A stretch of 64,000 nt of DNA. Origin: Micromonospora echinospora. GTDB taxonomy: Bacteria; Actinomycetota; Actinomycetes; Mycobacteriales; Micromonosporaceae. The stretch spans positions 3,746,001-3,810,000 of the forward strand of contig NZ_JACHJC010000001.1 of assembly GCF_014203425.1 (NCBI RefSeq). Reading direction: 5' to 3'. Of the stretch, positions 59,272-64,000 are shown in pieces (the first letter of the stretch is position 1; each line of letters opens with the position of its first letter). A model generated the notes under the pieces. It had not been told where the DNA came from. It saw nothing but the letters and a program-made list of their open reading frames with translations, and ran no database searches. A program made the translations under genes and the position numbers.

Positions 59272-60120
59272 TTGACCAGCGACGCACCAGGGACGGCGCC
59301 CGGTTCGGGGCCGCTCGGCGACCGGATCGACACGACCGTGGCGCACCCCGCCCGCCGGTACAACTACTGGCTCGGTGGCAAGGACAACTTCCAGGCCGAC
59401 CGTGACTCCGGCGACGCCATGGCCGCCCGCTTCCCGACGATCCGGATCAGCGCGCTGGAGAACCGGCGGTTCCTGCGCCGCGCGGTGCGTCACCTGGCCG
59501 GTGAAGCGGGCATCCGGCAGTTCCTGGACATCGGCACCGGCATCCCCACCGCCGACAACACCCACGAGGTGGCGCAGGCGATCGACCCGCGCGCCCGGGT
59601 GGTGTACGTCGACAACGACCCGATCGTGCTGGCCCACGCCCGCGCGCTGCTCACCAGCTCGGCCGACGGCGTCACCGCCTACCTCGACGCGGACCTGCGT
59701 GCCCCGGAGCGGATCCTGGCCCACCCCGACCTGCGCCGCACGCTCGACCTGTCGCAGCCGGTGGCGTTGATGCTGCTGGCGGTGCTGCACTTCGTGCCCG
59801 ACGGCGAGGACCCGTACGCGATCGTCGACACCCTTCTCGACGCGCTGCCCCCGGGCAGTTACCTGGCCGCCTCGCACGCCACCCACGACTACCTTCCGGC
59901 GGAGGTGGCCGCCGAGGCGAAGGCGGCGGCCCGGGGCGGTGGCCCGCACGGCGTGATCAACCTGCGCAGCCGGGAGGAGGTCGTGCGCTTCTTCGACGGC
60001 CTCGAACTGGTCGAGCCGGGCGTCTGCTCGGTGGCCGAGTGGCGCGCCGACGGCGAGCCGGAGCCGCGGCCGTCGGTGGTCGACGTCAGCATGTACGGCG
60101 GGGTCGCTCGCAAGCCCTGA
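59272..60120 (+). CDS. SAM-dependent methyltransferase-fold protein (DUF574/Methyltransf_19)
   Basis: 282 residues from TTG 59272, chosen for GGAGG at 59262-59266; a longer frame to 59239 exists. Family features are IDTTVAHPARRYNYWLGGKDNF, RENRRFLRRAVRHLAGE-like sequence, the SAM loop FLDIGTGIPTADNTHEVAQ and YVDNDPIVLAHARALL. This family is abundant in actinomycetes, often beside DUF397/XRE pairs as here, and has no firmly established substrate. It may belong to the same regulatory unit. Confidence 0.9.
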   Translation: MTSDAPGTAPGSGPLGDRIDTTVAHPARRYNYWLGGKDNFQADRDSGDAMAARFPTIRISALENRRFLRRAVRHLAGEAGIRQFLDIGTGIPTADNTHEVAQAIDPRARVVYVDNDPIVLAHARALLTSSADGVTAYLDADLRAPERILAHPDLRRTLDLSQPVALMLLAVLHFVPDGEDPYAIVDTLLDALPPGSYLAASHATHDYLPAEVAAEAKAAARGGGPHGVINLRSREEVVRFFDGLELVEPGVCSVAEWRADGEPEPRPSVVDVSMYGGVARKP

Positions 60121-60204
60121 CACGGACGGAAGAACGCCGGAACACCGACAAAACGGGGGCGCGGGTTGGTGCGGCCGGTGCCGCACGTGGCAGCCTGGTG
60201 AATT

Positions 60205-61644
60205 ATGTCGCCGTTCACGCCCGCTCTGCGCCTGCACGACCGCTACGTCCTGCGCGAGCGCATCGGCCTCGGCGGCATGTCCGAGGTGTGGCGCGCCGAC
60301 GACGAGGTGCTGCACCGTTCCGTCGCGGTCAAGGCCCTCGCCGGGCAGCTCGCCGCCGACCCGCAACTGCGGGCGGTGATCCAGCGCGAGGCCCGCGCGG
60401 CGGCGCGGCTCACCCACCCGCACGTGACCCAGGTGTACGACTACGGCGAGGCGACGCTGGACAGCGGCGTCGTGGTCCCGTACCTGGTGATGGAGCTGGT
60501 GGAGGGGCAGACGCTCGCCGATCGGCTGGCCGGCGGGCCGCTGGCCTGGCCGGACGCGGTCCGCACGGCCGGGCAGGTCGCCGGGGCGCTGGCCGCGGCG
60601 CACCGCATCGGCGTGGTGCACCGCGACGTCAAGCCGGCGAACGTGATGCTCACCGAGACCGGCGCGAAGGTGCTCGACTTCGGCATCGCCGCGCCCGCCG
60701 GCCCGCATCCGGTCACCGGGCACACCGGTGCGCTGCTGATGGGCACCCCCGCCTACTTCGCCCCGGAACGCCTCGACCCGGGCCCGGCGAACCCGGCCGG
60801 CGACGTGTACGCGCTCGGCGTGCTGCTGTACCGCAGCCTGACCGGCCGGGCCCCGCTGCCGGTGCGCAGCTGGGACGACGTGCTGGAGGTGCGGCGCAAC
60901 CGGCCGCCGGTGCCGCCGCCGCGGGTGCCCGGCCTGCCGCCGGAGATTGCCGATCTGGTGCTGGCCTGCCTCGCGGCGGACCCGGAGCGGCGACCCGCAG
61001 CGGCCCGGCTCGCCGAGCGTCTCGGCGCGGCGCGGTCGGCGGATCCGCCGACCGCGATCCTGCCCACAGTGGCGCCGGTGACGCACCCGCCGACTCTCGT
61101 CGAGCGGTTCCCGGCCGCCACGACCCGCCCGGCCGCGCCGGAGCGTCCCATCCCGCCGCCGCGCCCGGCCGTCTCCTCGAAGCGGCTGTTCGGGCTGCTC
61201 GTCGCCGGCGCCGTGGTGCTGTTGCTCGCGGTGGTCGGCTCGCTGCTGTGGGGCGACGGCTCCGGCGCCCCGCCGGCCGCCGCGCCCACGGCCGGCCCGT
61301 CGACGCGCGCGGCCGAGCCGCCCGCCCCCGAGCCCAGCAGCGCCGCGCCGCCGTCGACGGTGCCCGAACCGGTGACGCTGCGTCAGCTCGGCGACCGGTT
61401 CGACGAGCTGCTCGACCGGGCCGAGTCGATCGGGCTGATCGACCGCAAGACCGCCGACGACCTGCGCAAGAAGGCCGCCGAGCTGGACCGGGGCAAGCCG
61501 AAGGACCGGGACAAGCGGGTCGAGGACCTGCGCGAGAAGATCGAGGACGCCGCCGAGGACGACAAGATCGATCGCGTCACCGCCGCCGGGCTGCGCAAGC
61601 TGCTCGACGGCTACGAGCGGCTGCGCGGCGGGGACGAGGGCTGA
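60205..61644 (+). CDS. Transmembrane Ser/Thr protein kinase (PknB-like)
   Basis: A 479-residue Hanks-type kinase. Catalytic domain (about 10-275): glycine loop RIGLGGMSEVW, the Lys in SVAVKAL, HRDVKPANVML (HRD at 139-141), DFGIAAP and GTPAYFAPE. A Pro-rich juxtamembrane stretch leads to a single helix (about 328-348, LFGLLVAGAVVLLLAVVGSLL). The extracellular part is an Ala/Pro-rich spacer and a charged helical domain (VTLRQLGDRFDELLDRAESIGLIDRKTADDL) with about 45% charged residues and no PASTA repeat, so the signal sensed is not peptidoglycan by that route. Confidence 0.93.
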   Translation: MSPFTPALRLHDRYVLRERIGLGGMSEVWRADDEVLHRSVAVKALAGQLAADPQLRAVIQREARAAARLTHPHVTQVYDYGEATLDSGVVVPYLVMELVEGQTLADRLAGGPLAWPDAVRTAGQVAGALAAAHRIGVVHRDVKPANVMLTETGAKVLDFGIAAPAGPHPVTGHTGALLMGTPAYFAPERLDPGPANPAGDVYALGVLLYRSLTGRAPLPVRSWDDVLEVRRNRPPVPPPRVPGLPPEIADLVLACLAADPERRPAAARLAERLGAARSADPPTAILPTVAPVTHPPTLVERFPAATTRPAAPERPIPPPRPAVSSKRLFGLLVAGAVVLLLAVVGSLLWGDGSGAPPAAAPTAGPSTRAAEPPAPEPSSAAPPSTVPEPVTLRQLGDRFDELLDRAESIGLIDRKTADDLRKKAAELDRGKPKDRDKRVEDLREKIEDAAEDDKIDRVTAAGLRKLLDGYERLRGGDEG

Positions 61645-61666
61645 GACGCCCGGCGGTCTCTCGTCC

Positions 61667-62359
61667 TCAGTGCAGGGTTCCGGTGACCACCTCGCCGGCG
61701 CCTGTGCCGGCGCGGACCACCGGCTCACCCGCCGGTGACCAGATCCCCGAACCACCCGCGGCACGCGCGTACCCGCCTCCGGTCGAGCCGGCGAAGCTGG
61801 CCGTCACCACCCACACGCCGTGCGCGGCGGCGACCCGGCGGGCACGTTCGTCCGGCACCGCCGCGTCGTCGGCGGACTCCAGCACCCCGGCCAGGTAGGC
61901 GTCCGCGCCCAGGGCCACCGTCGCCGCCGCGTGCTCCGGCGTGCCGGTGTCCTTGCAGACCGCCAGGCCCAGCCGCCAGCCGTCCACATCGAGCACCGCC
62001 GGCTCCCGGCCCGGCCGCATGTGCCGCGGCTCCGCGCCGCCCAGGCACATCTTCCGGTACGCCACCCGCACGCCCTCGCCGTCGACCGCGAGCACCCCGA
62101 TGTGCGGCCCGGGCACCGGCGCGCCGGCCAGCGCCAGCGTCCCGGTCCCGGCGCACGCCGCGCGCAGCGGCGCGAGCCGGGGATCGTCCGGGTCCAGCGG
62201 CGCGGCCGTCAGCTCGTACCCGGTCAGTGACATCTCCGGGAAGACCACCACCCGGGCCGACGCGGCGCGTACGGCGTCGGCGTGCCGTGCCGCGTTGCCC
62301 TCGACGTCGTCGGAGAGGGTGAGCGGCTGGGCGACCGCGATCCGCAACGGCGTACGCAT
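61667..62359 (-). CDS. Carbon-nitrogen hydrolase (nitrilase superfamily)
   Basis: 230 residues from ATG 62359. The catalytic triad is visible: Glu in VVFPEMSLTGYEL, Lys in YRKMCLGGAE and Cys in LAVCKDTGTPEHAA. RIAVAQPLTLSDDVEGNAARH is the usual N-terminal opening. It should hydrolyse an amide or N-carbamoyl group in the cytoplasm; the substrate is not predictable. It is convergent with the kinase gene (22-base gap) and divergent from the DedA gene. Confidence 0.9.
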   Translation of the reverse strand: MRTPLRIAVAQPLTLSDDVEGNAARHADAVRAASARVVVFPEMSLTGYELTAAPLDPDDPRLAPLRAACAGTGTLALAGAPVPGPHIGVLAVDGEGVRVAYRKMCLGGAEPRHMRPGREPAVLDVDGWRLGLAVCKDTGTPEHAAATVALGADAYLAGVLESADDAAVPDERARRVAAAHGVWVVTASFAGSTGGGYARAAGGSGIWSPAGEPVVRAGTGAGEVVTGTLH

Positions 62360-62425
62360 GCCGCACACGATAATGGTTCCCATCACGCGTGGCCGTCCAC
62401 GGCTTCGCCCCGTAACGTTGGTCGG

Positions 62426-63211
62426 ATGATCGGAAACGCACAGCTGCTCGCCGGCCCCCGGGTGAGCGCCGCGCGGGCGGCAGAGCCGTCCGGTGACGGG
62501 GTTACCGGGTGGGTCACCGGCCTGATGGAACGGCTCGGCGGTCCCGGCGCCGGGCTCGCGGTGGCGCTGGAGAACCTGTTCCCGCCCATCCCCAGCGAGG
62601 TGATCCTGCCGCTGGCCGGCTTCACCGCGAGCCAGGGCCGGATGAGCCTGGTCGGCGCGATCTTCTGGACCACACTCGGGTCGATCGTGGGCGCGCTGGC
62701 GCTCTACTACATCGGCGCGGCGCTGGGGCGGGACCGGATGCGCGCCCTCGCCGCGCGGCTGCCGCTGATCAAGCTGGAGGACGTGGACCGCACCGAGGCG
62801 TGGTTCCTGCGCCACGGCGTCAAGGCGGTGTTCTTCGGCCGGATGATTCCGATCTTCCGCAGTCTCATCTCCATCCCGGCCGGGGTGGAACGGATGCCGG
62901 TGCCGGTGTTCCTGCTCTACACCGCGCTGGGCAGCCTGATCTGGAACACCACGTTCGTGCTGGCCGGGTACCTGCTCGGTGAGCAGTGGCATGTGGTCGA
63001 GGCGTACGCCGGCACGTTCCAGAAGGTCGTGATCGTGGCGGTGATCGCCGGGTTCTGCTGGTTCGTGGTCAGCCGGGTCCGCCGCTCGCGCCGGACCGCC
63101 CTCGCGGCGGACCCGACCCCGGTGCCGGAGTCGGCACCGGCGCCGGAGTCGGAGTCGGCCCGGCAGGGCACTGTCTACCGGGGCGGCTGGTACGGCCGCG
63201 AGGAGGGCTGA
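62426..63211 (+). CDS. DedA-family membrane protein (VTT domain)
   Basis: 261 residues from ATG 62426. The DedA signature blocks are ALENLFPPIPSEVILPLAGFTAS, a GSIVGALALYYIGAALGRDR reentrant segment, FFGRMIPIFRSLISIPAGVERMP, and four to five membrane helices. DedA proteins act in lipid carrier (undecaprenyl phosphate/phosphatidylethanolamine) flipping and membrane homeostasis. A Pro/Glu-rich cytoplasmic tail (PTPVPESAPAPESES) ends the protein. The last 37 bases overlap the convergent hydrolase gene. Confidence 0.92.
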   Translation: MIGNAQLLAGPRVSAARAAEPSGDGVTGWVTGLMERLGGPGAGLAVALENLFPPIPSEVILPLAGFTASQGRMSLVGAIFWTTLGSIVGALALYYIGAALGRDRMRALAARLPLIKLEDVDRTEAWFLRHGVKAVFFGRMIPIFRSLISIPAGVERMPVPVFLLYTALGSLIWNTTFVLAGYLLGEQWHVVEAYAGTFQKVVIVAVIAGFCWFVVSRVRRSRRTALAADPTPVPESAPAPESESARQGTVYRGGWYGREEG

Positions 63212-64000
63212 GCCGGGCAGGCCGGATAGAGCGGGCGGGTGCCGGCGCCGGCGGCCCGGGCGGCGTGGTCGCTGAACCGGCAGCCGAAGTCCGGCGCCGC
63301 CACCGCTCGCGCGTCGGTGACCGGGTCACCGGCCGGGCGCTTCCCGGTACGCACCCAGCGGGTCAGGTCGTCCCAGGCGGCGCCGGCCTCGGCCGGGCTG
63401 AACTCGCAGTGCTGCGCGGTACGGACGGCCCGCTGCACCAGCAGCCGGGACCGGCCGTGCCGGGCCACGTCCCGGGCGTACGCCTGCTCCATGCCGAACG
63501 GCACGAACAGGTCACCGAGCCCGTGCAGGCTCAGCACCGGCGCGGTGGGCCGCCCGGCGATCCGGGGCACCTCGGTCAGGGCCGGCGAGAGCCGCTGGCG
63601 CAGGTTCTCCGGCGCGACCCGCTGCACCGTGGCGTCGAGGTTCACCGGCTGGTTCGGGGCGTACCTGGTGAACAGGTTCGTGGCGAGCTGACCGGGGCGC
63701 CGGGCGGGGGAGCCGTCCGTCTCGCTGACCGCGATGCCGAACAGGAAGTCCTTCCACACCGCGAACGCGGCGTCGGCGCCCGGCCGCGGCCCGCCGGAGC
63801 GCGCCACGGTGACCGCGCGCAGCTGCTTGCCGAGCGCGTTGGTGGTGTCCGGGCCGCCCGGGCTCAGCCCGGCCAGGCCGAGCGTGACCTGGATCCGGGG
63901 CACCGCCGAGGTCAGGTAGTCCGGCGGCGTCGGGTACGCGCGCACCCCGGCCAGCGCCTGCGCCACCAGGTTGTAGTCCAGGAAGAAGTCGAACAGCTCC
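63175..64000 (-). CDS. Alpha/beta hydrolase, 5' end outside window
   Basis: The C-terminal 274 or so residues of a gene entering from the right edge; the window begins in ...ELFDFFLDYNLVAQALAGVRAYP. The seen part has the late elements of an alpha/beta hydrolase: LSLHGLGDLFVPFGMEQAYARDVARHGRSRLLVQRAV (strand with catalytic Asp) and TAQHCEFSPAEAGAAWDDLTRWV (catalytic His). The nucleophile elbow must lie outside. Cysteines near the C-terminus (FGCRF, YPACPA) suggest a disulfide in a secreted protein. The in-frame ATG at 63966 is internal. Confidence 0.75.
   Translation of the reverse strand, partial: ELFDFFLDYNLVAQALAGVRAYPTPPDYLTSAVPRIQVTLGLAGLSPGGPDTTNALGKQLRAVTVARSGGPRPGADAAFAVWKDFLFGIAVSETDGSPARRPGQLATNLFTRYAPNQPVNLDATVQRVAPENLRQRLSPALTEVPRIAGRPTAPVLSLHGLGDLFVPFGMEQAYARDVARHGRSRLLVQRAVRTAQHCEFSPAEAGAAWDDLTRWVRTGKRPAGDPVTDARAVAAPDFGCRFSDHAARAAGAGTRPLYPACPAQPSSRPYQPPR

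Overview
The window is a very GC-rich actinomycete chromosome segment, most like Micromonospora or a close relative. The evidence is strong GC third-position bias, frequent GTG/TTG starts and 4-bp stop/start overlaps, the DUF397/XRE regulator pair, a type VII secretion EccB protein, DUF885 and DUF2267 proteins, and short palindromes (GAAGGGCCCCTT...) that I associate with Micromonosporaceae. The genus is an inference. No tRNA, rRNA, CRISPR array, insertion sequence or phage gene was seen.

Left part (1-23.7 kb), mostly housekeeping and accessory genes: a partial P-loop kinase-like gene, three small SAM methyltransferases, an AlkX/AlkZ-type DNA glycosylase homologue, an acyl-CoA synthetase with a palindromic operator, and a spermidine-synthase-like protein. 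Next is a compact sulfur (persulfide) detoxification locus at 6.6-10.5 kb: TauE/SafE exporter, rhodanese, persulfide dioxygenase-rhodanese fusion, CstR-like repressor and thioredoxin. Three near-identical ATACCCC/GGGGTAT operators mark it as one regulon. Then come a three-copy intergenic repeat, EccB, a PAP2 protein, a divergent carbohydrate locus (ABC importer on the minus strand; dehydrogenase, isomerase and GH63-like glucosidase on the plus strand), a CBS-BON protein and a molybdopterin oxidoreductase.

Centre (23.97-51.67 kb): a nine-gene, single-strand, mostly translationally coupled biosynthetic cluster. It is a hybrid NRPS-PKS line: A-T-KS, A-T-C-T, KS-AT-KR-DH-ACP, C-A-T and C-A-T-TE, plus a SyrP-like hydroxylase and an MbtH protein. 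Three things are unusual. Two LanB-type (lantibiotic dehydratase N-terminal, tRNA-dependent) proteins sit between the NRPS genes, one fused to a type II thioesterase. The terminal thioesterase has Cys in place of the nucleophilic Ser. The terminal NRPS is fused to a full MFS exporter. The first KS also carries both AT-flanking linkers without the AT. The adenylation pockets read as Asn-like (with the hydroxylase, probably a beta-hydroxy-Asn/Asp unit) and Ser for the last two modules; the first two could not be assigned. A 19-codon ORF with its own G-rich Shine-Dalgarno ends one base before the first synthetase start, and a long perfect hairpin closes the cluster.

Right part (51.7-64 kb): a membrane protein, a DUF885 metallopeptidase-like protein overlapping a convergent serpin, a NUDIX hydrolase, a repeat patch (paired GAAGGG palindromes, then five 15-bp tandem repeats), a frameshifted DUF4291 gene, a MazF-like toxin without visible antitoxin, a GGDEF protein, a DUF397/XRE pair behind two palindromes, a DUF574-type methyltransferase, a transmembrane Ser/Thr kinase, a nitrilase-family amidohydrolase, a DedA protein and a partial alpha/beta hydrolase.
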